Origin: Curtobacterium sp. MCLR17_032
GTDB taxonomy: Bacteria > Actinomycetota > Actinomycetes > Actinomycetales > Microbacteriaceae
NCBI RefSeq assembly: GCF_003234795.2
Contig: NZ_CP126268.1
Coordinates: forward strand, 2,790,001 to 2,854,000
Length of the DNA stretch: 64,000 bases
Reading direction: 5' to 3'
In this document: piece after piece, positions 23,997-31,933 of the stretch
Layout: the number at the start of each line of letters is the position of its first letter
Numbering within the stretch: position 1 is the first letter of the stretch
Notes under the pieces: generated by a model
What the model was told of the DNA's origin: nothing
The model's database searches: none
Seen by the model: only the letters and a program-made list of their open reading frames with translations
Made by a program: the position numbers and the translations under genes

Positions 23997-24842
23997 TCAT
24001 GCCCCCGATCTGGTGGCGTGGGTGAGCGACGCGAGCATGCCCAGCCGCTCGGCGCTCGCGCTGCCCGGGTCGGCGTAGTAGAGCACGAGGAGCAGCCCGT
24101 CGACGGGCAGTTTGTCCCGGTGCAGATGCAGCTCCCCCACGACCGGGTGGTCGACGGTCATCGAATCGCCTTCGAGCACCCGGACGTCCTGCCGTGCCCA
24201 GAGCTGCCGGAAGCGCCCGCTGGCCAGCGACAACTCCCCCACGAGTTCGACGACCCGCTGGTCATGGACCTCGTCGGCCACCGAGTGCCGGAAGGCTCCG
24301 ACGAAGCTCGCGACGGTCCCCTCCCAGTCGCGGTGGAACACCCGCTCTTCCGGGTCGAGCAGTAGGGAGCGCAACCGGTTCTCACCGACCCGGAGCCGGG
24401 GCGAGAACGCGGTCGCCAGGTCGTTCGCCGCGAGGACGTCGAACGCCCGCCCCTCGATGAACGCCGGGACATCGAGTGCGGCCAGCAGTGCGTGCAGACG
24501 GGCTGGAACCCTCTCGGCCGTGCGACGGGGACGTGCACGTCGGACGGGTTCGGCGAGGTGCGAGAGGTGCGCGCGTTCGACGTCGTCCAGCATGAGCACC
24601 CGGGCGAGCGCGTCGAGGACCTGGGGTGACGGGTGGGTGTCCCGCCCTCGCTCCAGACGGAGGTAGTAGTCGGTGCTGACGCCGGCGAGCATCGCGACCT
24701 CCTCACGGCGGAGGCCCGGTACGCGCCGGACCCCACCGGCGGGGAGCCCGACCTGCTCCGGTGTGACGAGTCCACGCCGTGCCTGGAGGTACGCGCCGAG
24801 CGGGTTCGTCGGCGTCGCGGTCGGGTCCCCGTCGCGTGTCAC
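23997..24842 (-). CDS. XRE-type regulator with MmyB-like ligand-binding domain
   Basis: This 281-residue protein has an N-terminal Xre helix-turn-helix (residues 35-75, LRREEVAMLAGVSTDYYLRLERG). The MmyB-like domain follows with AANDLATAFSP and the conserved C-terminal HLHRDKLPVDG. The family is linked to antibiotic and fatty-acid-like ligands and is often paired with a short-chain dehydrogenase, as here. The GTG start overlaps the dehydrogenase stop as GTGA, so the enzyme gene comes first and the regulator is coupled to it. Confidence 0.87.
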   Translation of the reverse strand: MTRDGDPTATPTNPLGAYLQARRGLVTPEQVGLPAGGVRRVPGLRREEVAMLAGVSTDYYLRLERGRDTHPSPQVLDALARVLMLDDVERAHLSHLAEPVRRARPRRTAERVPARLHALLAALDVPAFIEGRAFDVLAANDLATAFSPRLRVGENRLRSLLLDPEERVFHRDWEGTVASFVGAFRHSVADEVHDQRVVELVGELSLASGRFRQLWARQDVRVLEGDSMTVDHPVVGELHLHRDKLPVDGLLLVLYYADPGSASAERLGMLASLTHATRSGA

Positions 24843-25606
24843 GCCGCTGAGCCCGACCGTCCGGGCAGCGTCGCCAGAGCCCGGGAGCGCTGAGTGACCA
24901 GGTCGTCGTACGTGCCGTCACGTTCTGCCCACCGGTGCATGAGGACACCCTGCACCAAGAGCTCGTGCGGGGTGGGGTCCTGTGCCAGGAGCGCCATCAC
25001 CTCGGCACCGAAGTCGCCGAGGTCCAGCGCGTTCGGGTTGCTGGCGCCCATCGTGGTGTTCACGGCCGGGGGCACGAGTTCGGCGACGTCGATCCCGGTT
25101 CCGGCGAGCTGCGCTCGGAGCGCCTCGCTGTAGGCGTGCACCGCCGCCTTGGTGGCGGCGTACGTCGCCATCAACGGGAACGGCAGGAAGCCGATGCCCG
25201 AGCTCACGGTGACGATCGTGCCGCTGCCCTGTCGGAGCAGGTGCGGCGTGAAGGCGTCGACGACCCGGATCGTGCCGAGCAGGTTGACGTCGACCATCCG
25301 GGCGTCGTCGATGAAGTGCGCCGGGTCGCGGAGGTCCTCGGCGACGCCGATGCCCGACATCGTGATGACCGTGTCCAGGTCGGGCAGCAGTTCGAGCAGG
25401 GTGTCGCGGGCGGTGGTGACGGAGTCGTCGTCGGTGACGTCGATCGAGACGGTACCGAAGCCCTCGGCAGCGAGCTGGTCGAGCACGTCGGTTCGACGGC
25501 CGCCGATGACGACCCGGCTGCCCGCATCGCGGAAACGCCGTGCGAGTTCGAGGCCGATGCCGGAGGTGCCGCCGATGACGGCGACGGAGCGTGTGGTGAT
25601 GTCCAT
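24839..25606 (-). CDS. Short-chain dehydrogenase/reductase (SDR)
   Basis: This 255-residue SDR has the cofactor loop GGTSGIG at residues 12-18, a Ser in VSSGIG and the catalytic YAATK near residue 155. The usual NNAG is replaced by TMSGIG. It should reduce or oxidise a small alcohol or ketone with NAD(P); the substrate is unknown. ATG 25606 has TAGCGT seven bases upstream, so the pair probably starts with a leaderless mRNA. It is the last chromosomal gene before the prophage junction. Confidence 0.88.
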   Translation of the reverse strand: MDITTRSVAVIGGTSGIGLELARRFRDAGSRVVIGGRRTDVLDQLAAEGFGTVSIDVTDDDSVTTARDTLLELLPDLDTVITMSGIGVAEDLRDPAHFIDDARMVDVNLLGTIRVVDAFTPHLLRQGSGTIVTVSSGIGFLPFPLMATYAATKAAVHAYSEALRAQLAGTGIDVAELVPPAVNTTMGASNPNALDLGDFGAEVMALLAQDPTPHELLVQGVLMHRWAERDGTYDDLVTQRSRALATLPGRSGSAA

Positions 25607-25687
25607 GCCCTCGACGCTAGGTCGGCGCAGTGCCCTCACCCGTGGCCCTGCGGGGACCCCTCATCGGTCACGACCGGAACGCTGGAG

Positions 25688-25780
25688 CGGAGGGTGTGGG
25701 ATTCGAACCCACACCCGTGGCGTCTTGCGGGCAACTTAGGCGTCCTTTCGGGTGACCACTGGCCTAAACGGTCACGCTCC
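25688..25780 (-). tRNA. tRNA 3'-end remnant or degenerate class II tRNA; candidate left attachment site
   Basis: The minus strand carries a clear tRNA 3' end. The T arm is GTGGG/CCCAC with loop TTCGAAT, followed by ACCCTCC and discriminator G (25688), as in serine tRNAs. Going upstream the fold fails: no acceptable anticodon stem exists, although GGAGCGT at 25774-25780 would pair with the acceptor at six of seven positions. The simplest reading is that only the 3' half is host tRNA and the rest is phage sequence. That is what a left attachment site looks like when the target is on the minus strand. The amino acid cannot be assigned safely. Confidence 0.45.
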
Positions 25781-25839
25781 CGTTCGTAGCGTGTGGCATC
25801 GTGCCACAGCATGCCACGCAAAAACAGCCCCTCCCGCTT

Positions 25840-25905
25840 GGGGGGGGGGGCGATCACCGTACTTGTAATACGGGGGTTGCGGGTTCAAGTCCCGCTGCCG
25901 GCCCA
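25840..25905 (+). pseudogene. tRNA-Thr(TGT)-like 3' fragment behind an 11-G run
   Basis: Bases 25857-25905 are the 3' part of a tRNA on the plus strand. The anticodon stem CCGTA/TACGG has loop CTTGTAA (anticodon TGT), the T arm is GCGGG/CCCGC with loop TTCAAGT, and TGCCGGC followed by CCA ends it. The 5' half is missing; in its place stands a run of eleven G (25840-25850). It is too short for a working tRNA. It may be an attachment-site copy or a leftover of another integration. Confidence 0.65.
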
Positions 25906-25919
25906 GGATCAGGGCTTTC

Positions 25920-25942
25920 GGTGTAGCCGAAGGTGTAGCCGA
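25920..25942 (+). repeat. Tandem 12-bp repeats next to the tRNA-Thr fragment, possible integrase arm sites
   Basis: GGTGTAGCCGA occurs at 25920-25930 and again at 25932-25942. TTCGG and CCGAA also form a small inverted repeat around the first copy. Short direct repeats beside a tRNA-derived core are typical of arm-type sites bound by tyrosine integrases. This role is inferred from position. Confidence 0.45.
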
Positions 25943-26047
25943 CGCTCAAAGTACCCCACAACGAGGGGCGTATGTGAACGTCCGTCTGGCGTCTGACACT
26001 CGATGTGGGCGTGTGAATGTCGGCCACCCTGCGTCATACTCAGTTTC

Positions 26048-26470
26048 ATGGGGCGTCTTCGTACTTACAGCCTGACTGTGCTGTCGGCTGCCGTGTTGCT
26101 GTCTGTGCTTGCTGGTTGCGCGTCGTCGCCGGCTGTTGCTCCGACGCCGCGGTTCAAGGCGGCGACCGAGAAGTGTCATGTTGCGTCGGGTCATGATGGC
26201 CTCGAGTACGCGGACAAGGGTGCTTCGTTGATCTTGTCGACTGAGTCTGACCCTGACCCGTTGTCGACGCACGTGAACATCGCGAACGTCATCTGCGTCC
26301 TCGACAAGTTGCATGTGTCGGCGGCGACGAAGGACCGCATGTTCAACACGCGTGCGCTGGACGGGATGCAGGACGCACGGTGGAAGGGTATTGACGCGTC
26401 ATGGACGTACCACCCGGATGACGGGTTCAACTTGTCGCTGGAAGACAAGCGGCTCGAAGCTGCCCGGTAG
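26048..26470 (+). CDS. Small prophage lipoprotein (moron candidate)
   Basis: This 140-residue protein has a lipoprotein signal with lipobox LAGC at residues 21-24, then a soluble domain with two Cys (EKCHV and NVICV) that could form a disulphide. I do not recognise the family. It lies at the prophage edge, on the strand opposite to the lytic genes, with its own CATACT box seven bases before ATG 26048. Surface lipoproteins in this position often block superinfection; that role is inferred. Confidence 0.7.
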   Translation: MGRLRTYSLTVLSAAVLLSVLAGCASSPAVAPTPRFKAATEKCHVASGHDGLEYADKGASLILSTESDPDPLSTHVNIANVICVLDKLHVSAATKDRMFNTRALDGMQDARWKGIDASWTYHPDDGFNLSLEDKRLEAAR

Positions 26471-26473
26471 TTC

Positions 26474-26749
26474 ATGCCGCAGTACGAGTGGTCGCCGCCG
26501 CAGCACCCGGACCCGCCTGAGGATCAGCCGTTCGGCGTCGAAGGAGTGCAGTGGTCAGAGTGGGTTGACCACCGGCCGGTGTGGGTGCGCGTCGAGTTCA
26601 GCCGCACAGGGTGGCAGCGTCTCCCGGGCTTCGTGGACGCGATGACGGACGACCTCGTGCTGGTGCAGTTGGTTCACATGGGGCATGCTCACCGGTTGTG
26701 GTTGACCCGCGATCGGGTGACGCATCGGCAGTTGAAGGTGCGGCGCTAA
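26474..26749 (+). CDS. Hypothetical 91-residue prophage protein
   Basis: It starts three bases after the lipoprotein stop, so the two are one operon. The protein is Trp- and His-rich near its N-terminus (PQYEWSPPQHPDPPEDQPFG) and ends in a basic strand pattern HRLWLTRDRVTHRQLKVRR that suggests a small beta-rich fold. I do not recognise it. A strong terminator follows. Confidence 0.6.
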   Translation: MPQYEWSPPQHPDPPEDQPFGVEGVQWSEWVDHRPVWVRVEFSRTGWQRLPGFVDAMTDDLVLVQLVHMGHAHRLWLTRDRVTHRQLKVRR

Positions 26750-26761
26750 CCACGAAAACAG

Positions 26762-26807
26762 CAACAGCGCCCCGCCACCCTCGAAAGAGGGGGCGGGGCA
26801 ACTGTTG
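26762..26807. terminator. Terminator after the lipoprotein operon
   Basis: GCCCCGCCACCCTC at 26769-26782 pairs with 26787-26799 around GAAA with one bulge, and an outer CAACAG/CTGTTG pair extends it to 26762-26807. It ends the two-gene operon; the next gene has its own TACGAT box at 26817. Confidence 0.8.
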
Positions 26808-26830
26808 AGCAGCACTTACGATTGGGCATT

Positions 26831-27676
26831 ATGGGGAACTTCACCACCTGGTTCGCACGCTCGTACCGGGCCATCATCATCGTGCTCGTCGCGATCATGG
26901 CCGTCATGCTCGTCATCCTTGCGATGCAGCACGTCAGCTCCGCCCGAGTCAGCGCGAACGCCGTCGCCGGACCGATCCCGACGTTCAGCAGCGCCCCCAT
27001 CGCCTCGAAAAAGCAGCCCGCAGATGCGCTCACACTGCTTGAGCAGAACGACCGACCCTTCACCATCTCCGTCATCGGCGACTCCACCGGCGCGATCGAC
27101 GACAACTGGGTCGGACAGACCGCGCAGTGGATGTCCGACAAGTACGACCGACCAGTCGAACTGCACCAGTGGTCCGTCCGCGTCGAGCCGAACGCGTACC
27201 AGCCCGTGCAGACCATCGGTGCCGGCGCGAACGCGCCCATCGTCATCTGGAACGGGTCAGCCGAGGGCAAAGACATCACCTACTCCCTCACCAACTGGGA
27301 CAAGCTCGTCCCCGTCGACGGAGCCGCGTTTGACCTCGCGTTCATCAACCACGGCCACAACGTCGCCGCGGGCAAGCTCGCCACCGCCGGAGATGACCTC
27401 CTGAAGAAGATCACCGGCACGATGAGCACGGCGGCCGTCATCGTCATCGGGCAGAACCCTCAGGAGGACGAGGGTGGCACCCTCGGGCCGGCGCAGGAAA
27501 CGAACGTCCGCGCGTGGATGTCCTCGGCGAAGCGTCAGGGCTACGCAGTCGTCGATGTGCTCGACGTGTTCCTTGACCAGGACGACTACTCAAAGCTGCT
27601 TCTCGGTGCCGTGCACCCGAACCGGGACGGCTTCACCCTGTGGGCGCAGGCCGTCGAGAAGGTCCTCTCCGCGTAG
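26831..27676 (+). CDS. Membrane-anchored SGNH-type hydrolase (moron candidate)
   Basis: This 281-residue protein has one membrane span at about residues 15-35 and an extracytoplasmic SGNH/GDSL-like domain. Visible blocks are VIGDSTG (catalytic Ser), FINHGHN in the place of the G-x-N-D block, and AVHPNRDGF with the catalytic His. The family removes acyl groups from lipids or sugars. It is alone between two strong terminators with a TACGAT box eight bases before ATG 26831, so it can be expressed in the lysogen. A tail SGNH protein faces it across the terminator. Confidence 0.75.
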   Translation: MGNFTTWFARSYRAIIIVLVAIMAVMLVILAMQHVSSARVSANAVAGPIPTFSSAPIASKKQPADALTLLEQNDRPFTISVIGDSTGAIDDNWVGQTAQWMSDKYDRPVELHQWSVRVEPNAYQPVQTIGAGANAPIVIWNGSAEGKDITYSLTNWDKLVPVDGAAFDLAFINHGHNVAAGKLATAGDDLLKKITGTMSTAAVIVIGQNPQEDEGGTLGPAQETNVRAWMSSAKRQGYAVVDVLDVFLDQDDYSKLLLGAVHPNRDGFTLWAQAVEKVLSA

Positions 27677-27690
27677 CCCGCGAACGCCGA

Positions 27691-27728
27691 AAGGCCCCCT
27701 CGAACTCCGATGAGTTCGAGGGGGCCTT
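27691..27728. terminator. Perfect 17-bp terminator between convergent SGNH genes
   Basis: Bases 27691-27707 (AAGGCCCCCTCGAACTC) pair perfectly with 27712-27728 around CGAT. The arms begin with AA and end with TT. It should stop both the moron transcript from the left and the late transcript from the right. Confidence 0.9.
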
Positions 27729-27734
27729 CTCAGT

Positions 27735-28895
27735 TCAGTCGGCGGTTTTCACCGTTGTAAGGGGCAGGTCCGCCCGGAGGACGAAGTAGCCGACGTGGTT
27801 GTTCAGCAGCCGCGGGTCAACACTCACAACCCCGGGGCCATCAACGTTCACTCGCATCGCATACGTGAAGTCCATAGTCCCCGAAGACAGACGGCATCCG
27901 GCCGGTGCCATCAGGTATTCGCCGATCGGGATGTACGACGTCGGGATCTGCAGGATCGGCTGATAGGCGGTTGTTGCAACGGAAGCAAGTGCGTCCATGC
28001 CGCCGATCGACACGTTCATACGGAGCATCGAGCCATCCACAATTGTGCCATCTGTGGACAGTGTGGGTGTCCCAGAGACACCCTGCGCTGACATGAGCGC
28101 CGCAGCGTTTGAATGCAGAGCAGTGGGCACCCTGAAGTACGGTCGCGGCGCTTCCCCTGAAAGGAACCCAGCTAGCCGAGCGGCCACAGCAGTGAAGCCC
28201 GCAGCAGTTGGGTGCCGTGACGAGTCCGTGGAGGACGCCGGGTCCCACCAAGCCGCGGAGTCACGGATAGCAGACCACGTCCACATCGGTGACCACTCGG
28301 CAACGGCGTAGCCGGCAAGGCTTGCACCTTCAAAGAATCGGTTGTACCACCGCCACGGGTCGTTGTCGCCCGCGTTGTTGATCGCCTTCTTCGCATCAGT
28401 AGCGAACCACAGGCGTGCGTTGGGGTACAGCGCTGCTATACCCTGGAAGTGACCACGTGCCTGGTCAACAGTCGGCAGGTAGCCGCCAATGTTGTTCACG
28501 CCCGCCAGGACGATCACGTCGGTGATCTTCGCCTTGTTGTACGACGTGTCGTTCTGAGCCGTGATGACCTGAGCGTCAGTTGCGTTGCCGCTGTTCTGAG
28601 TTGTCGGCCCGATGATCGCGCCTGCTACGGCGTAGTTCTTCACCAGGTTCGCACCGAGGCGGGCAATCGCCATGTTCGGAAGCGGGTCAGTTCCCTGGTA
28701 CAGCTGGGTGCCCCAGGAGTCACCGAAGTACACGAACTGCCGAGCCGGGTTGAAGCTCACACCGGCGAGCAGAGCCGCCATTGCGGTGCCTTCGGGTGTG
28801 CCGGGGTCCTTGAGGTTGTTTGCCACGCGCGCTCGCACCGCGTCGGGGAGCTGCTTGGTGTCCGAGTCAACGGACGGAATCTGTGGGGTACCCAT
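27735..28895 (-). CDS. Tail-associated SGNH hydrolase / receptor-binding protein
   Basis: This 386-residue protein is the last gene of the late operon. Residues about 55-245 form an SGNH esterase-like domain: YFGDSWG (Ser), LAGVNNIGG (Asn block) and DSSRHPTAAGF (Asp/His). The C-terminal 130 residues are beta-rich with no known motif and may bind the host surface. Such enzymes on phage tails deacylate cell-wall polysaccharide during adsorption; this is inferred from position and fold. Its stop is seven bases from the terminator at 27691-27728. Confidence 0.75.
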   Translation of the reverse strand: MGTPQIPSVDSDTKQLPDAVRARVANNLKDPGTPEGTAMAALLAGVSFNPARQFVYFGDSWGTQLYQGTDPLPNMAIARLGANLVKNYAVAGAIIGPTTQNSGNATDAQVITAQNDTSYNKAKITDVIVLAGVNNIGGYLPTVDQARGHFQGIAALYPNARLWFATDAKKAINNAGDNDPWRWYNRFFEGASLAGYAVAEWSPMWTWSAIRDSAAWWDPASSTDSSRHPTAAGFTAVAARLAGFLSGEAPRPYFRVPTALHSNAAALMSAQGVSGTPTLSTDGTIVDGSMLRMNVSIGGMDALASVATTAYQPILQIPTSYIPIGEYLMAPAGCRLSSGTMDFTYAMRVNVDGPGVVSVDPRLLNNHVGYFVLRADLPLTTVKTAD

Positions 28896-28937
28896 GGTGG
28901 CCTTTCAAGTCATGCGGTGCGCACCGCAGAAGGTGAG

Positions 28938-29384
28938 TCAGTGTGCGGGTCGGGGCCGCGTCGCTTCGAGGGCGGAGGGGATCACGTCGGCGAGCGTCAC
29001 AGCGTCTTCGCCTTCCGGGTACGGCATCTCCGGTTCCACACCCCACGCGTTCATGATGTGACCCACCCAACGAGCGAGCGCGGTACGGAACTTGCGGTCC
29101 TCACGCTTGAACGCGCCGAGCTCTTCACGGAGCGCCTGCACTTCATCGCGGTAGCTCTTCACTTCCGCCTGCATCTGCCGGTTCGACTCGAGCACATCCT
29201 TGACGAACTGGCCCGGGTCAGCAGACCAACGAGCGACCGCTTCCTGCTCTTCATCAGTGACCTCATCACGCCGCTTCTCCCGTGCACGACGCACACCGAA
29301 CACGGCGAACGGGGACGCAACAATCGCGACGAGAACAGACCCAGCCGTGACGATCAGGGTGCGTGTGGTTTCCGGGTCACTCAT
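28938..29384 (-). CDS. Membrane-anchored coiled-coil protein of the lysis region
   Basis: This 148-residue protein has one N-terminal span (residues 10-30) followed by a charged coiled coil (residues 40-100). This is the layout of the DUF2746-like proteins found beside holins in actinophages. Its ATG overlaps the stop of the next upstream gene as ATGA. A role in lysis control is likely but not shown. Confidence 0.6.
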   Translation of the reverse strand: MSDPETTRTLIVTAGSVLVAIVASPFAVFGVRRAREKRRDEVTDEEQEAVARWSADPGQFVKDVLESNRQMQAEVKSYRDEVQALREELGAFKREDRKFRTALARWVGHIMNAWGVEPEMPYPEGEDAVTLADVIPSALEATRPRPAH

Positions 29385-29872
29385 CCGTTCCCCTTCCGCT
29401 GCACTCGACGACTGGCGCTTGCATCCGCCTCCTTGCGGCCGATCTCACCGACGATGTCGATGACGCGAACCAGCAGGAACGCATCAGCGAGCACAACAAG
29501 GGTGATCGACAGCCCCGAAGATGCTGACCCGTCGTCCACGTTCACACCCAGCAGATACGCGTACGTGGACAGGCCGATGATGAGCATGCCCTTGCCGATC
29601 AGTTCCACCCAGTCGAGGCAGAAGATCAGCCCCATGCTGGCGAGGATTGCACCAAGCGCGATCTCACCCGCCCAAGCACGTGGGAACCAGTGCAGGGTGA
29701 AGTCTTCGACGACCCGCGACCCGACGAACAGGGCGATCATCGCGAACGCCAGCAAGCACGCGTTCACGATGGGGAGGAACACAGTGAAGATGGGGCGGAA
29801 CCGTTTCGGCACCAGCGGCAGGGCATCCTTCGACCAAACAGTGTGCACGCGCTCCCCCTTACGGTCAGTCAA
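29381..29872 (-). CDS. Four-span membrane protein, holin candidate
   Basis: This 163-residue protein has about four hydrophobic segments (residues 28-130) and basic ends. It sits between the two-span protein and the coiled-coil protein, with ATGA-type overlaps on both sides. Position after the endolysin and topology suggest a holin or antiholin; I do not recognise a family. Confidence 0.6.
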   Translation of the reverse strand: MTDRKGERVHTVWSKDALPLVPKRFRPIFTVFLPIVNACLLAFAMIALFVGSRVVEDFTLHWFPRAWAGEIALGAILASMGLIFCLDWVELIGKGMLIIGLSTYAYLLGVNVDDGSASSGLSITLVVLADAFLLVRVIDIVGEIGRKEADASASRRVQRKGNG

Positions 29873-30243
29873 CTGACCTGGTCGGAGCCGTCAACGATCT
29901 GCGGCGGCGACACTTCACCGACCTGCTTCGCAGTCGCCTGACGAACCGCTGCCGCCTTCGGAACCGACCCCAGGCCGATCGTCGTCAGCCACTGGTTCAC
30001 CGCCGGGATCGCCATCACCCGGGACAGGCCACCAGCAACCGCCGTCACAACAGCTGCTGCAGAGACCAGCCACAGGTACACCTTCCCGTCGACCGGCAGA
30101 CCAGCCGCCGAGATGATCGTCGGCAGCACACCGGCGAACGCGATGAACGCGGGGATGCCAACCTGTACGACGGTGCGGAGGACCCGCTGCGTCTGGAACC
30201 AGATGGGTTCGACGGCGATTGCCTGCTTCTCGTGGTCACCCAT
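29869..30243 (-). CDS. Two-span membrane protein, probable holin
   Basis: This 124-residue protein has two membrane spans (about 27-47 and 53-75) and a hydrophilic tail, the class II holin layout. Its ATG (30243) shares a base with the endolysin stop (TGATG). Direct linkage to the endolysin makes it the best holin candidate of the three membrane proteins. Confidence 0.65.
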   Translation of the reverse strand: MGDHEKQAIAVEPIWFQTQRVLRTVVQVGIPAFIAFAGVLPTIISAAGLPVDGKVYLWLVSAAAVVTAVAGGLSRVMAIPAVNQWLTTIGLGSVPKAAAVRQATAKQVGEVSPPQIVDGSDQVS

Positions 30244-30980
30244 CAGGCAGCACCCTTCCCACTGACACGTTCGAAGCTGGACACGATGGCCGGCGACTGG
30301 CCGTCGCGCTGCTCCTGCAGCCCACGGGCCTTCCAGAACGACGTCTGGGTCTCGTTCAGCTGCATGCAGCGCATGGTCTCGGGGTTGACAAGGAACGGGA
30401 CCTTCTTGGATCCCAGGCGGACAATGAACGTGTTCACGATGTCTCCTACAGGTGTGGTGGTTGCCGGCTTCGGGGTCGGCTTCGGTTTCGGCTCCGGGGC
30501 CGGCACCGGCGAGATGCCCAGCGCATTGCTGACGGTGATCCCGGGGTACGGCGGGAAGTGCTCAGCGCGAGTTGCGCCTTCGATGTGCCACGGCTCGCCG
30601 AAGTTGCGTCCGGTCCACGTGAAGCCGCGGAGCTCGGCCCGCTGCTGCGCCCAGGCAAACTCCGCGGCCGTCAGTGCACGGTTCCTGCCGGCTGCGTCGG
30701 TGACGCCCATGTCGATCGCGTTGCCGTGCAACACCTCGTCATGGCGTGACGTGAACGGATACGCGGCCTTGGGGTAGCCGTTGCGGAGGTACGCGTTGTA
30801 CAGCAGCGACTGTCGGCTGCGGCTGCGGCGTGCTTCGTTCGGGCTGAGTCGGTAGCCGAACCGTGCCCAGAAGTCACGGACCAACGACAACCACTGCTGC
30901 GCAATCCGCTCCGAGTTGACGTACTGCATCTGTCCGCGGAGGTCGCCGTACGACGACTCCCCGATCGGGTACCAGGCCAT
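30243..30980 (-). CDS. Endolysin, M15 (VanY/CwlK-like) peptidase
   Basis: This 245-residue protein has an M15 zinc peptidase domain in residues 40-155. The metal motif is SRHDEVLHGNAIDMG, and the last His is in EPWHIE. This class cuts peptidoglycan stem peptides or cross-bridges. A Pro/Lys linker (PAPEPKPKPTPKPA) leads to a C-terminal region of 70 residues that may bind the cell wall. The position beside holin-like genes fits. Confidence 0.87.
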   Translation of the reverse strand: MAWYPIGESSYGDLRGQMQYVNSERIAQQWLSLVRDFWARFGYRLSPNEARRSRSRQSLLYNAYLRNGYPKAAYPFTSRHDEVLHGNAIDMGVTDAAGRNRALTAAEFAWAQQRAELRGFTWTGRNFGEPWHIEGATRAEHFPPYPGITVSNALGISPVPAPEPKPKPTPKPATTTPVGDIVNTFIVRLGSKKVPFLVNPETMRCMQLNETQTSFWKARGLQEQRDGQSPAIVSSFERVSGKGAA

Positions 30981-31003
30981 TCCGGCCCTCCTTCAACGAC
31001 GAA

Positions 31004-31027
31004 GAGCCGCCCCAGTAGGGACGGCTC
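31004..31027. terminator. Hairpin between the S74 tail gene and the endolysin
   Basis: GAGCCG pairs with CGGCTC and CCC with GGG, with one unpaired base. It lies 16 bases beyond the stop of the gene at 31043 and may partly separate tail from lysis transcription. There is no T run. Confidence 0.4.
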
Positions 31028-31042
31028 GAGAGAGTGAGTGGG

Positions 31043-31924
31043 TCAGATGTGGATCGCTTCGACGACGAGCGTCTGACCGGCCAGCAGCGTCACGCCGGAC
31101 GTCACCTGCACCGTGCAGCCCGTCGCCGTGCGTGCTGATGGCAGGCAGGACGCGGACACGCCAGTCAGCGGGATGCCAGCCGACGAGTACACCGATGCGG
31201 TCACCAGGTAGTCGGCATCCACGAACGTTGCATCCCAGACGATCGGGTACGCCTTCGTGCCGCCCAGCGCGAGAGCGGTCATGTTCGTGACCGTCTTCAC
31301 CTGATGTGACTGGTTGCTGATCCGCTTCAACGTGGACGCTCGAGACTGCACGTACGCCGACCACAAGCCGACGATCAGCATGTCCGTGCGAACACCCTGG
31401 ATGGATCCGTCGATCGGGCTGTAGATCACGAACTCACGCAGACCGGCCGCGTCGAGGTCGTCCGCGATCGGACCCATCCCGACCGACGATGGGTTGTCCT
31501 TGTACGCCCAGTTCTTCAGCGTGATGTTGAGGAACTTCGTCATGTCGACGGCGTAGTCCGACCCGATGTTCTTCTTCGCACGAGTTGACGCGGCGATGCC
31601 GAAGTTTCCGTCAGCGTCCACGTACATCTGCACTGGCACGTTCGTGAGGATGTTCTGCCGCACCCCCGGCGACTGCACGCTGTCAGTGAAGGTCCCCGAC
31701 CGTCCAGTGATACCTAGCACAGCACGAACGAACAGGCCACTCACTCCGGCGTACGCAGCAACGTACGCCCCAGTGACGTTTCCGCCAGCTGACACATCCC
31801 CCGTCGCGAACAGGCCACCGACGTTCAACCGAAGCCGGACCGCCTTCTCCAAGTTGCGGATACGCCGCTGCACGTCCCGGATCGGGCCGAGAATGCCAGT
31901 CCCGCTCTTCGTTGGGTCACCCAC
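31043..31924 (-). CDS. Tail fibre/spike protein with S74 intramolecular chaperone
   Basis: This 293-residue protein starts with a helical trimer-like segment (residues 15-30) and glycine-rich beta repeats. The S74 motif ASTRAKKNI near residue 115 and the GMGPIADDL segment mark the self-cleaving chaperone that trimerises tail spikes. Unusually, about 75 beta-rich residues follow the S74 helix region, instead of the chaperone being last. If cleavage happens at the Ser, the mature fibre is only the short N-terminal piece. Confidence 0.75.
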   Translation of the reverse strand: MGDPTKSGTGILGPIRDVQRRIRNLEKAVRLRLNVGGLFATGDVSAGGNVTGAYVAAYAGVSGLFVRAVLGITGRSGTFTDSVQSPGVRQNILTNVPVQMYVDADGNFGIAASTRAKKNIGSDYAVDMTKFLNITLKNWAYKDNPSSVGMGPIADDLDAAGLREFVIYSPIDGSIQGVRTDMLIVGLWSAYVQSRASTLKRISNQSHQVKTVTNMTALALGGTKAYPIVWDATFVDADYLVTASVYSSAGIPLTGVSASCLPSARTATGCTVQVTSGVTLLAGQTLVVEAIHI

Positions 31925-31933
31925 ACGGGCCTC

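Noticed and set aside
25688..25780. A functional tRNA-Ser or tRNA-Leu
   Set aside because: The T arm and acceptor 3' strand are good, but no five-pair anticodon stem with a seven-base loop could be found, and the 5' acceptor has a mismatch. Kept only as a remnant.
25840..25905. A complete tRNA-Thr gene
   Set aside because: No GCCGGC-type 5' acceptor strand or D arm exists in the 80 bases before the anticodon stem; only the 3' part is present.
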